Below are positions 8,516-17,172 of a stretch of DNA of 32,168 nucleotides, one piece after another. Each line of letters begins with the position of its first letter. Positions within the stretch are counted from its first letter, which is position 1. The DNA lies in NCBI GenBank assembly GCA_938022935.1, contig CALIHL010000198.1, positions 1 to 32,168 on the forward strand, written 5' to 3'. Under the pieces are notes generated by a model. The model saw only the letters and a program-made list of their open reading frames with translations. It had not been told where the DNA came from and did not search any database. Both the position numbers and the translations under genes were made by a program. Source of the DNA: an uncultured Saprospiraceae bacterium (GTDB lineage Bacteria > Bacteroidota > Bacteroidia > Chitinophagales > Saprospiraceae).

Positions 8516-9460
8516 GTGGCAAAATTGAGACAAAATCATAGTCGGAACGGTAAAAAACCATTTGCAGGAATGGCGGCAAAGGTATTCTCAGCCTTTGGCG
8601 TGCTTGCATTGATGTTTGTGATGCTCTTTAGACATTTGAATGTAGACGATGGACCTACTGAGCGATATCATGATAGTGACTCGTTTTTTGAAGAAGAGCC
8701 CATAGATAGAGGCGTTAATCTAACTTCAACTCGAGAGCTGGTCCCTGAAGGAAATAAATCCGAAGTGATAGAACACCAATACTATACTCTGGGCTACAAT
8801 GAAAAACATGAGCAGCCAGATTGGGTGACGTATAGACTAACCAAGGAATCCTTGCAGATACCTAACGTGAAGAGAGCGGATCGGTTTAATGTAGATCCAC
8901 ATGTGTCTTCAAGGTCTGCAAGGCATAGCGACTATACCAGGAGTGGTTATAGCAGAGGTCATATGGTTCCAGCGGGAGATATGGCTTTTAGTAAGTCAGC
9001 CATGAAGGAGACGTTTTTTATGTCCAATATGACGCCACAGATCACAGGGTTTAATGGTGGTATATGGAGAGAATTAGAAGAGACGGTTAGGGATTGGGCT
9101 TATGAGAATGATGAAATATATGTGGCATCTGGACCCATGTTCTCGGATGTGACCGAATACATCGGTAAGTCGTCCAAAGTACGTGTACCGTCTGCGTTTT
9201 ATAAAGTGATCGTTGATATCAAAGGAAGAGAGAAGAAAGGGATTGGATTTATCATGCCTCATGAGGTCAGTCGACAACCCATTCATGATTATGCAGTAAG
9301 CATAGATGAGGTGGAGCAAAAGACTGGTTTGGACTTCTTTGATAGCATTTATGACAATGAAAATGTAGAAGCAAAGATTGAAGGAGATTTTAAACCATCT
9401 AACTGGCCAATCAGCAAGAAGAGACAAAACAACAGAGTTAATAACTGGAATAATAATTAA
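8516..9460 (+). CDS. Membrane-anchored DNA/RNA non-specific endonuclease
   Basis: A member of the NucA/Serratia nuclease (beta-beta-alpha metal) family. The catalytic motif is SRGHM at about residues 146-150, with the general-base His (the family consensus is DRGH). FFMSNMTPQ follows, giving the Mg-binding Asn at about 171, then NGGIWRELEETVRDW. A basic N-terminus followed by a hydrophobic helix (VFSAFGVLALMFVMLF) is a signal anchor, placing the nuclease on the periplasmic side. It hydrolyses DNA and RNA without sequence preference, for nutrition or defence against foreign DNA. The start is unclear: GTG at 8516 keeps the basic N-terminus, TTG 8492 is longer, and the first ATG, at 8570, still keeps the helix. 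It lies 8 bases ahead of the DUF853 ATPase and is probably co-transcribed with it. Confidence 0.85.
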   Translation: MAKLRQNHSRNGKKPFAGMAAKVFSAFGVLALMFVMLFRHLNVDDGPTERYHDSDSFFEEEPIDRGVNLTSTRELVPEGNKSEVIEHQYYTLGYNEKHEQPDWVTYRLTKESLQIPNVKRADRFNVDPHVSSRSARHSDYTRSGYSRGHMVPAGDMAFSKSAMKETFFMSNMTPQITGFNGGIWRELEETVRDWAYENDEIYVASGPMFSDVTEYIGKSSKVRVPSAFYKVIVDIKGREKKGIGFIMPHEVSRQPIHDYAVSIDEVEQKTGLDFFDSIYDNENVEAKIEGDFKPSNWPISKKRQNNRVNNWNNN

Positions 9461-9468
9461 AAGCAAAT

Positions 9469-11037
9469 ATGGATAAGAACGAAGCATTTGTAAAAGAGAT
9501 AGCCGAGGGCTATAAGTTTGAAGGACCATCTATTATAATGGGCGCTGCCAAGAGAGGAGAAGATGTAGCGAAGGAGCTCTTTGTTCGTCTTCCATTAAAA
9601 ACGCTAAATAGACACGGCCTGATCGCTGGTGCCACAGGAACAGGAAAAACTAAAACGCTACAAATACTAGTAGAGCAACTATCAGAAAATGGAGTCCCAT
9701 CTTTAGTCATGGATATCAAAGGTGACTTAAGTGGGGTTGCCGTAGAGAGTGGAGGCCATCCCAAGATTGATGAAAGACATGAGAAAATCGGTTTCCCATT
9801 TACTGCCGCATCATCGCCTGTAGAGTTTCTAACATTGTCAGATGAAAAAGGAGCACGCCTACGTGCTACAGTATCAGAGTTTGGCCCTGTGCTACTCTCT
9901 AAGATATTAGAACTGAGTGATGTTCAATCAGGTATCTTATCCGTACTCTTTAAGTACTGTGATGATAATGATCTACCTCTTTTGGATCTTAATGATCTGA
10001 AGAAAGTGTTGAACTATGCTTCATCTGATGGCAAGGCAGAAATCTCTGCCGAGTACGGACGTATGTCCTCACAATCATTAGGAACGATCTTAAGAAATGT
10101 AATCGCGCTTGAGCAACAAGGAGCGGATCTTTTCTTTGGTGAGCGTTCTTTTGATCCTCAGGATCTCCTTCAGAAGGATGCTACAGGAAAAGGCATTATA
10201 TCTATTTTGAGATTGACGGACATCCAGGACAAGCCTAAGTTGTTTTCAACTTTCATGCTCCAGCTGTTGGCTGAGATATATGCGACTTTCCCAGAGCAAG
10301 GAGATGCGGAGAAGCCTAAATTGTGCTTATTTATCGATGAAGCTCACTTGGTATTTGAAGAAGCAAGTTCTGTCTTGCTCAATCAGATTGAGACAATTGT
10401 AAAGTTGATTAGATCTAAAGGCGTTGGCGTATTCTTCATCACACAAAACCCTGCAGATATCCCTGAAGATGTCTTGGGACAGTTAGGATTGAAGATCCAG
10501 CATGCATTGAGAGCATTTACCGCTAAGGATAGAAAAGCTATCAAACTCGCTGCTCAGAACTATCCACTGTCTGACTACTATGATGTTGAGCAGTTGATCA
10601 CGGAGTTGGGGATAGGAGAGGCATTTATGACCGCTTTGGATGAGAAGGGTATACCAACACCACTGGTTCATATGTATCTAAGGGCACCGCAGTCGCGGAT
10701 GGATGTATTGACGCCAAAGGAGATTGATACAATCTTAGGAGACTCGATGTTGGTTGACAAGTACAATGAAGTAATCGATCGTGAAAGCGCCTATGAGATA
10801 CTCTCTGCTAAGATCGAAGATGCAAGAACAGAAGAGCATGAGGAGAAGCAAACTAAGAGATCGGGAGGAGGACGTACTAGAAGAGAAAAGAGTACTGCAG
10901 AGAAGGTCTTAAATAGTACTGCGACACGACAAGTTGGAAGGACAATAGCAAGAGAGTTAACACGTGGATTACTGGGTGTCTTAGGTGTTCCTACCACGAG
11001 GAGAAGAAGAACAAGAAGAAAAAGCTCATGGTTTTAA
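9469..11037 (+). CDS. HerA-like ATPase, DUF853 family (YjgR-like)
   Basis: A P-loop ATPase of the HerA/FtsK superfamily, DUF853 branch, 522 residues as is usual. Walker A GATGTGKT is at 54-61, preceded by RHGLIAG, and the following VPSLVMDIKGDLSG is typical. Walker B LCLFIDEAHLVFEE is at about 285-298, then sensor sequence FFITQNPADIPEDVLGQLG. The C-terminus from about 450 is low complexity and strongly basic, with RRRRTRR just before the end, suggesting nucleic acid contact. The family's role is unproven; relatives such as HerA act in DNA end processing. The ATG at 9469 follows the nuclease stop by 8 bases, so the two probably form an operon ended by the hairpin at 11056. The upstream AAAAGCAAAT contains no ribosome binding site. 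Confidence 0.88.
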   Translation: MDKNEAFVKEIAEGYKFEGPSIIMGAAKRGEDVAKELFVRLPLKTLNRHGLIAGATGTGKTKTLQILVEQLSENGVPSLVMDIKGDLSGVAVESGGHPKIDERHEKIGFPFTAASSPVEFLTLSDEKGARLRATVSEFGPVLLSKILELSDVQSGILSVLFKYCDDNDLPLLDLNDLKKVLNYASSDGKAEISAEYGRMSSQSLGTILRNVIALEQQGADLFFGERSFDPQDLLQKDATGKGIISILRLTDIQDKPKLFSTFMLQLLAEIYATFPEQGDAEKPKLCLFIDEAHLVFEEASSVLLNQIETIVKLIRSKGVGVFFITQNPADIPEDVLGQLGLKIQHALRAFTAKDRKAIKLAAQNYPLSDYYDVEQLITELGIGEAFMTALDEKGIPTPLVHMYLRAPQSRMDVLTPKEIDTILGDSMLVDKYNEVIDRESAYEILSAKIEDARTEEHEEKQTKRSGGGRTRREKSTAEKVLNSTATRQVGRTIARELTRGLLGVLGVPTTRRRRTRRKSSWF

Positions 11038-11055
11038 TGAGTGATTAGTCCGCAT

Positions 11056-11094
11056 AAAAAAGGGGGCAGATGTGATTTACATCTGCCCCTTTTT
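11056..11094. terminator. Bidirectional intrinsic terminator
   Basis: A perfect 11-bp stem, GGGGCAGATGT (11063-11073) with ACATCTGCCCC (11079-11089), around a 5-base loop. It is flanked by an A-run on the left and a T-run on the right, so it can end transcription both from the DUF853 gene and from the convergent IPTL-CTERM gene. Confidence 0.9.
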
Positions 11095-11110
11095 GTATTC
11101 CTTGGAGTGA

Positions 11111-11752
11111 TTACTTCACTCTTTCTTTGATGGGTATCAACGTTTGCTTTTTTTGCTTTAAAGCGACAATACCGAGCGTCAATATCAGTATAGTTAATGC
11201 TATGATTCCCCATTCTCCCATTGTTGGTACTACGGCTCCAACAGCTGGGCATGCGACAAATGGTAAAGAACTTCCGCCTGTTTCTAAAGTAGCATTTCGA
11301 AAGACGATCTCAGAAGAAGCTGTAGGATCTATTCTCACAAACTGTATTTCTACGACCCCATTTGCATCAGCGACGAAGGCTGCTCTATCATCGGTGGTGT
11401 TTTGATTAATAGTTGAGATTAAAACTGATTGGGCATTAAGAATCCTGCAGTTGTTTAATTCGCGGATAGTCACGGCATCATCATTAGGCACCCATGCGTC
11501 GCCATTTGCTTTATTAAGTGTAATTTTAATCGTATCAATATTACCAGAAGTATTGTTACACGGTTCGTCATTTGTTGTAATCTTCAATTGTCCACCATAA
11601 CATTCAGCTTCTGGAGGTGTCACAACTACTGCTGCTGCATCTTTAGCGCTGCTGCTCAGATTTGGTCTACATCGTATTACCATAAGTGGATTGCCAGCAA
11701 AGGCGACAGAAAACTCTGCCAAGAAAACTGCAATGATTAATATCTTTTTCAT
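11111..11752 (-). CDS. Secreted protein with IPTL-CTERM sorting domain
   Basis: A 213-residue exported protein. It has an N-terminal signal peptide (MKKILIIAVFLAEFSVAFAG, cut after AFA), a beta-rich middle with several Cys and no recognised domain, and a C-terminal sorting tail: VPTMGEWG, a hydrophobic helix (IIALTILILTLGIVAL), then a basic KQKKQ and a short polar end. This three-part tail is the IPTL-CTERM type (consensus IPTLGEWG), here with Val and Met variants. It should hold the protein at the envelope for a processing enzyme that is not in this window. Function is unknown. It lies 52 bases after the cyclase gene on the same strand and may be transcribed with it. Convergence with DUF853 is resolved by a shared terminator. 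Confidence 0.8.
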   Translation of the reverse strand: MKKILIIAVFLAEFSVAFAGNPLMVIRCRPNLSSSAKDAAAVVVTPPEAECYGGQLKITTNDEPCNNTSGNIDTIKITLNKANGDAWVPNDDAVTIRELNNCRILNAQSVLISTINQNTTDDRAAFVADANGVVEIQFVRIDPTASSEIVFRNATLETGGSSLPFVACPAVGAVVPTMGEWGIIALTILILTLGIVALKQKKQTLIPIKERVK

Positions 11753-11804
11753 TCTTCGAAGGTTTGATTTTAAACAGACTGTAATATACTAATAGTTGAT
11801 AAAG

Positions 11805-13877
11805 CTACAGCACAGCATGAGCCGCACTTTTTTTAGAGTAACTAATACATTCATATATCTCGATGGGAATAGTCTTACCCTTTACAGTTAACTCGCCAAT
11901 TGGGTTAAGATTGTAGTCCTCAAGGTCCTGGATTTGGGAAGCAGTGTCGTGGCTTAAAAGTATGTCAGCTTCATAGTTTTTAGTTGTGCTTTCGATACGA
12001 GAAGCTGTATTGACGGTATCAGATATAAGAGTTGCATCCCAACGTAGATCATCTCCAATGATGCCCATAACAAGTGGGCCTGTATGCATCCCCATACCTA
12101 CTTTTATCGGCTTTCTGCCTCTTGACTCAAGTATGACGTTGTATTCATCTATGTCCTCTTGCATCTGAAGACAAGCCATAAGCGCACTTGCTGGATTGTC
12201 TTGAAAGATAGCCATAATGCCATCTCCGAGATATTGGCTGATAAAACCACCATTACGTTCTATGATCGGTCCCATCCGCTGGGCATCCTCTCTTACGAAG
12301 GCGAAGTTCTCTTGTGGGGTCATACCCTCAGATATAGTTGTAAAGCTCCTGATGTCGGTAAAGACTACGGTAACTCCCTTTTCTATCTGATCACCTAATT
12401 TTACATCGGTAATTTTGTCTCGACCGAGTGCATTAAGGAAGCCCGTTGGAATAAATCGCGACATGGCTTTGTTCATATCTTGTTCATACTTTCTTACCTC
12501 TTGCTGTTTTTTATGTCTTAGTCGAGCGAAGATGGCATATGCGATCCCAGCGAAGATTAAAAGGCCTAACCAGAGCAAATATTTTTGTTGAGTGAGCTTA
12601 GCTTGATTTACTAGATTGGCACTACGTTCCTCTTCGAGTTCTTTCGACTTTTTAACTGTCTCATACTTTGTTTCTAACTCCTTTTGGGCTTTGTCCCGTT
12701 CATCATTTCGGATCGACTCATGAGCAGTGAAGTATTGTTTGTAGTATCTAACGGAAGATTGAAAATCACCTCTTTGCTCTGCATTCTCTGCTAGTTGTTC
12801 ATAACTGTCTCTTTCTTCTTCTTTGAAGCCAATTTCTTGAGAAAGCGCCAAGGACTTTTCTAAGGCTACTCTTGCTTCAGAGTGCCTTCCTAATTGATTA
12901 AGCGCATCTCCTTTGTTCACTAATGTAAATGCTATTCCTCTTTGGTCCTTAAGTTTGGCAAATGACAGATTTGCAAGGTTGTAGTACTTTAAGGCTTCTG
13001 TAAAGTCATTTGTTGCGGCGGTTGATGCGCTATTCTTTTTTCTCTTTTCTTCTCCTGACATACGATAAGCTTCACCCAGCCCATTGTCGATATATCCTTT
13101 GTAGGTGGAGATGGTATAATCATCCTCTAAGTACTTCAAGTCATTAAGAGCTTTCTCAAAGTAAAGTCTTGCACTATCCACTACATTGAGTCTATTGTAG
13201 CAAAGACCAACATTAAAGTATATCGCAGACAGCAAGCCTTGGATTTCTTTAACCTCAGAATCTTTCATGTCAGGGAAAAGCTCAATGATTTCATCTATTT
13301 GAGCAGCATATTCAAGAGCCTTCCTTTCATCATCTTGATCAGTAGAAAGAGTCATCAAGTTGATAAGGGCATAAACCTTTCCTGCATTGTCGCCAAGAGA
13401 ATCATTGTAGCTGATTACATCTTGATACGTCTGCGCAGCCTTTTCATATTCATTGCTTCTTTGATAAAGCAAGGCCAAGCTGTTTAAGTTATTTGCAATA
13501 GCACCTTTATCGTCGAGATCGTTGTATAATTCTATAGCTTTAGTGATGAAGGGGAATGCAGACTCTGTATCGCCTAGGTGCAGATAGTTGTTTCCGAGAC
13601 TTGTGTTAGATTCAGCTATATACTTTGGCCTCTTTATCTGCTTGGCGAACTCCAGTTGCTTGATGAAATGTTGTGACGCTGCATCGCGATCTACCGTGGC
13701 TATATGATTACTTAGAGCTCTAAGAAGTTTGTATTTCGGCTTATCTTCTTTCTCAATGGTTATTGCCTTTTTTAAACTATCAATCTTCGTTTGATGCTCC
13801 TCAGATTGAGCGATCACTTCTCTGCTGCTGAATGAGATTAAGGTTACTAAGAAGAAGAGAAGGCTAAACCCTTTCAT
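11805..13877 (-). CDS. TPR-repeat membrane-bound class III nucleotide cyclase
   Basis: About 690 residues. A signal peptide (MKGFSLLFFLVTLISFSS, ending near VIAQS) leads to a periplasmic array of tetratricopeptide repeats (about 40-400; for example NNYLHLGDTESAFPFITKAIELY), a short charged coiled coil, one membrane helix (about 430-452, YLLWLGLLIFAGIAYAIFA) and a cytoplasmic class III cyclase domain. The catalytic domain has the first metal Asp in VVFTDIRSF (about 507), the second in QYLGDGIMAIF (about 549), and the transition-state Asn and Arg in DTVNTASRIES. The residue that usually selects adenine, Lys in DKYIGD, is Gln here (SQYLGD), so cAMP is likely but not certain. The layout suggests a receptor for a periplasmic partner. 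The ATG at 13877 is chosen because it starts the signal peptide; a longer frame to 13988 would cross the promoter box. Confidence 0.88.
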   Translation of the reverse strand: MKGFSLLFFLVTLISFSSREVIAQSEEHQTKIDSLKKAITIEKEDKPKYKLLRALSNHIATVDRDAASQHFIKQLEFAKQIKRPKYIAESNTSLGNNYLHLGDTESAFPFITKAIELYNDLDDKGAIANNLNSLALLYQRSNEYEKAAQTYQDVISYNDSLGDNAGKVYALINLMTLSTDQDDERKALEYAAQIDEIIELFPDMKDSEVKEIQGLLSAIYFNVGLCYNRLNVVDSARLYFEKALNDLKYLEDDYTISTYKGYIDNGLGEAYRMSGEEKRKKNSASTAATNDFTEALKYYNLANLSFAKLKDQRGIAFTLVNKGDALNQLGRHSEARVALEKSLALSQEIGFKEEERDSYEQLAENAEQRGDFQSSVRYYKQYFTAHESIRNDERDKAQKELETKYETVKKSKELEEERSANLVNQAKLTQQKYLLWLGLLIFAGIAYAIFARLRHKKQQEVRKYEQDMNKAMSRFIPTGFLNALGRDKITDVKLGDQIEKGVTVVFTDIRSFTTISEGMTPQENFAFVREDAQRMGPIIERNGGFISQYLGDGIMAIFQDNPASALMACLQMQEDIDEYNVILESRGRKPIKVGMGMHTGPLVMGIIGDDLRWDATLISDTVNTASRIESTTKNYEADILLSHDTASQIQDLEDYNLNPIGELTVKGKTIPIEIYECISYSKKSAAHAVL

Positions 13878-13931
13878 GGTAGGATAAGTAAGTCGATGCA
13901 AGTTAAATATAGGTAAGCGGACGTGTATCCC

Positions 13932-13939
13932 CAAAAATA
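13932..13939 (-). promoter_or_regulatory. -7 promoter box for the TPR cyclase
   Basis: TATTTTTG on the minus strand fits TAnnTTTG and lies 54 bases before the ATG at 13877, giving a leader of roughly 45-50 bases. It supports the shorter start. Confidence 0.45.
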
Positions 13940-14044
13940 GGTAATGATTCTTCAAAAAGGCAGTCGTTGCAGTTGTTTTGATCTTCAATTTTTATCGTAG
14001 CTCGTTTACAATGCCAATTCAACTATTTCAAATATCTTGATCTC

Positions 14045-14875
14045 GTGAAAATTGCAGAGAGACAAGACCTGGAAAGAATAGATATAATGGTCTATTCTGA
14101 TCAAGAAAGGAGGTCTCACAATGAAGCGATCGCAGTAGAACGTCCATTGGAGATAAGACTGTCTCAACGAGGCTTACTAACTGTCCAGCTTGCGATTACG
14201 ATGAGAACACCAGGTGAGGATGAAGACTTGTCTAGAGGATTCTTGTTTTCAGAGGGAATAATCAGAGCCAATGAAGATATAATTGAGCTCTCCATGATAG
14301 ATCTTGATATAATTGATATCATGTTGAGCAGCTCTATTGACTTCAAGATTAGTGAGGTGAAAAGGAGGCTATATGTCTCATCCAGTTGTGGATCATGTGG
14401 ACAGCAATCGATCAGCGACTTGTCGTATGATTCGCAGAGACTGCCTTGGGCATCGAAGCATACCATATCACCTCAGATCATACTTGGGCTTCCTGATCTG
14501 ATGAGAACAAAACAGGAAAACTTTAATGAGACTGGAGGGCTTCATGCAGCAGCACTTTTTGATCTGTCAGGCAAGTTGATATCGATAAGAGAAGACGTAG
14601 GTAGACACAATGCTTTGGACAAGTTGATTGGAGCTAACATTTCTTTAGATACGAAGCGCGCCATCATCTTAGTCAGTGGACGCTTGAGCTTTGAACTAGT
14701 TCAAAAGACAGCAATGTTTGGCGCTTCAATTCTTGTGTCGATAGGACCACCAAGTTCGCTGGCGATTGATACTGCAGATAAAGAAGGAATAACCCTTGTT
14801 GGATTTTTAAAAAATGATTCTTTCAATATCTATACACATTCGCAAAGGGTCAGCGCTATAAAGAGTAATCGATGA
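14045..14875 (+). CDS. fdhD: Formate dehydrogenase accessory sulfurtransferase FdhD
   Basis: FdhD moves sulfur from a cysteine desulfurase to the molybdenum cofactor of formate dehydrogenases. At 276 residues it is the normal size. The sulfur-carrying CGSCG motif is at 115-119. Other family blocks are AVERPLEIRL, DEDLSRGFLFSEGII, GGLHAAALFD, REDVGRHNALDKLIGA, LVSGRLSFELVQKTAMFG and the closing LVGFLKND with IYTHSQRV. The start is GTG at 14045 or ATG at 14087; the shorter form keeps all conserved blocks. Its stop overlaps the next start as ATGA (14872-14875), so it is translationally coupled to the molybdoenzyme it probably serves. Confidence 0.95.
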   Translation: MKIAERQDLERIDIMVYSDQERRSHNEAIAVERPLEIRLSQRGLLTVQLAITMRTPGEDEDLSRGFLFSEGIIRANEDIIELSMIDLDIIDIMLSSSIDFKISEVKRRLYVSSSCGSCGQQSISDLSYDSQRLPWASKHTISPQIILGLPDLMRTKQENFNETGGLHAAALFDLSGKLISIREDVGRHNALDKLIGANISLDTKRAIILVSGRLSFELVQKTAMFGASILVSIGPPSSLAIDTADKEGITLVGFLKNDSFNIYTHSQRVSAIKSNR

Positions 14876-17172
14876 AAGATCAAGGTCATAGATATCCCAA
14901 TGTTTCAGACAAGCTTAGTTGGGATGAAGCCAAAACAGAATCAGTTGGGGTTCCGGCTATCTGGAATTCTCTCAAGCACCTCGGTCGATACGTCGATATG
15001 CCTCAAGCATTGAAGGCTTCACTAAAGATGAATCAAGAAGGCGGCTTTGATTGTCCGGGTTGCGCTTGGCCTGATCCTGATGACCACAGGTCAAAGTTAG
15101 GAGAGTACTGTGAGAATGGTATAAAAGCTTTAGCAGAAGAGGCGACTAAGAGAAAAGTAGATTCGGCCTTTTTTAAAAAGTACAGCGTTGAAGAACTAAC
15201 AAGTTGGTCAGAGTTTAAACTCGGAAAGTCGGGTAGGATCACGCATCCCATGTATCTCGCTGAAGGAGAGAGCCACTACCAAGAAATATCATGGCCTGAT
15301 GCTTTTAAAAAGATTGGTAATCACCTAAGAGGTCTTGATGATCCTAACGAAGCGATATTCTATACCAGCGGACGAACCTGCAATGAAGCCGCATTTTTAT
15401 ACGGAGCATTTGTAAGAGCATACGGTACGAACAACCTTCCAGATTGTTCCAATATGTGTCATGAGTGCAGTGGGTATGCGCTTTCGCAAACTTTGGGCAT
15501 CGGAAAGGGGGCAGTGACATTAGATGACATACATCAAGCTGAAGTAGTGATGGTGATTGGTCAAAACCCCGGCACTAATCATCCTCGCATGCTCACGGCC
15601 CTTGAAAATTGTAAATTAAATGGTGGCTCTATCATCGCCATTAATCCACTAAAAGAGGCAGGCTTAATCAACTACTCTAATCCGCAGAAACCGCTGAGGA
15701 TCTTATCTGGAGGAGTAGACCTAACCGATATATACTTACAAGTTCAAGTCAATGGCGATATCGCTCTTTTAAAAGCGATTATGCTTTTGTTGGTAGAAAA
15801 GGAAGAAATGAGTGGTGACGTCATAGATCATGATTTTATAAAAGAACATACTCATGGGTATAACGATTTTATAAATGACTTGAAGAAAGAAGACTTTAAT
15901 ATCTGTGTGTCAGAGTCAGGAGTCGACGAAGCGGAAATTAGAAAAGCCGCAGACCTAATTGCACGAAAAGATAAAATTATAATCTGTTGGGCGATGGGCG
16001 TAACGCAACATGAAAATGGTGTTCAAAATGTCCGTGAGATTGTAAATCTCCTTTTGATGAGAGGGGCGGTAGGAAAGGCTGGTGCAGGACCATGTCCGGT
16101 AAGAGGACATAGTAATGTGCAAGGAGATAGAACCATGGGGATCTGGGAAAAAATGCCAGAGTCTTTCCTTGCCAAATTAGACAACGCCTTTGATATACAC
16201 TCTCCAAGAAAGGAAGGCTACGCAACTGTTCCCGCTATAAAAGCGATGTATAATGGGAAAGCAAAAGTTTTCTTTGGCATGGGAGGCAACTTTGTTTCTG
16301 CTACGCCTGATACAGACTATACGGCTGAAGCTTTGCGCAAATGTGATTTAACTGTGCATGTTAGCACAAAGCTAAATCGTTCGCATCTTGTGCATGGCAA
16401 AGAAGCGCTGATATTACCGACTTTGGGTAGGAGTGAGATGGATGTCCAATCATCTGGTTATCAATTTGTTAGTACAGAGAGCAGTATGGGGATTGTCCAA
16501 AATTCTAAGGGAGTATTAGCGCCAAAGTCGGATCACTTGCTCAGTGAGGTTGCAATTGTAGGAGGTATGGCACATGCGACGCTTGCTGATAGAAATGATG
16601 TGCAGGTGGATTGGCAGTCCTTTGTTGACGACTATGATTTGATCCGAGCTAAGATAGAAGAAGTGATCCCTGGCTTTAATAGATATAATGAAAGAGTGCG
16701 TGACGATAAGGGCTTTTATTTGCCCAATGGTGTGAAGGTTAGAGACTTTAAAACCAGTACTGGGAAAGCTAATTTTTCAATTAATCCAAGACCGGTCTTA
16801 GAATTAGAAAAAGGAGCTTTTAGATTAACGACCCTACGAGCACATGATCAGTACAATACTACATTGTATGGTTTAGATGACAGATATCGTGGCATCAAGA
16901 ATGGCAGAGAGATTATCCTGATGAATAAAAGTGACATGCAAGAGCACGGTCTCAAGGGAGGAGATTGTGTTGATGTCAACAGCAATCATGACGGTGTTGT
17001 ACGGACGGTTTCTAATTTTAAAGTAGTTCCTTATGATATACCGAGCAGGTGCCTTGGCGCTTATTTCCCAGAGGCTAACCCACTGGTCCCGATAGATCTA
17101 ATCAATCCAGAAACCCATACACCGGTATCTAAAAATATAGTCGTAAAGCTTAAGCGGGTTGTGACGACTTGA
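14872..17172 (+). CDS. FdhF/YdeP-family molybdopterin oxidoreductase
   Basis: A 766-residue bis-MGD molybdoenzyme of the FdhF/YdeP type, related to formate dehydrogenase alpha subunits. The N-terminus has FDCPGCAWPDP (Cys61 and Cys64) and GEYCENG (Cys80), the reduced cluster motif of this subfamily, not the full four-Cys ferredoxin-like set. YTSGRTCNEAAFLYG and DCSNMCHECSGYAL follow. Cys196 in NMCHE aligns with the Mo-binding selenocysteine of E. coli FdhH, and Cys199 is an extra Cys not seen in YdeP (HEP). GQNPGTNHPRM, INPLKEAGL, PVRGHSNVQGDRTMG and the C-terminal TLRAHDQYNTTLYG are cofactor-binding blocks. No twin-arginine signal, so it is cytoplasmic. The substrate of the YdeP group is not settled. 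It is coupled to fdhD, and no electron-transfer subunit is present. The 3' end overlaps coaE by 23 bases. Confidence 0.92.
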   Translation: MKDQGHRYPNVSDKLSWDEAKTESVGVPAIWNSLKHLGRYVDMPQALKASLKMNQEGGFDCPGCAWPDPDDHRSKLGEYCENGIKALAEEATKRKVDSAFFKKYSVEELTSWSEFKLGKSGRITHPMYLAEGESHYQEISWPDAFKKIGNHLRGLDDPNEAIFYTSGRTCNEAAFLYGAFVRAYGTNNLPDCSNMCHECSGYALSQTLGIGKGAVTLDDIHQAEVVMVIGQNPGTNHPRMLTALENCKLNGGSIIAINPLKEAGLINYSNPQKPLRILSGGVDLTDIYLQVQVNGDIALLKAIMLLLVEKEEMSGDVIDHDFIKEHTHGYNDFINDLKKEDFNICVSESGVDEAEIRKAADLIARKDKIIICWAMGVTQHENGVQNVREIVNLLLMRGAVGKAGAGPCPVRGHSNVQGDRTMGIWEKMPESFLAKLDNAFDIHSPRKEGYATVPAIKAMYNGKAKVFFGMGGNFVSATPDTDYTAEALRKCDLTVHVSTKLNRSHLVHGKEALILPTLGRSEMDVQSSGYQFVSTESSMGIVQNSKGVLAPKSDHLLSEVAIVGGMAHATLADRNDVQVDWQSFVDDYDLIRAKIEEVIPGFNRYNERVRDDKGFYLPNGVKVRDFKTSTGKANFSINPRPVLELEKGAFRLTTLRAHDQYNTTLYGLDDRYRGIKNGREIILMNKSDMQEHGLKGGDCVDVNSNHDGVVRTVSNFKVVPYDIPSRCLGAYFPEANPLVPIDLINPETHTPVSKNIVVKLKRVVTT

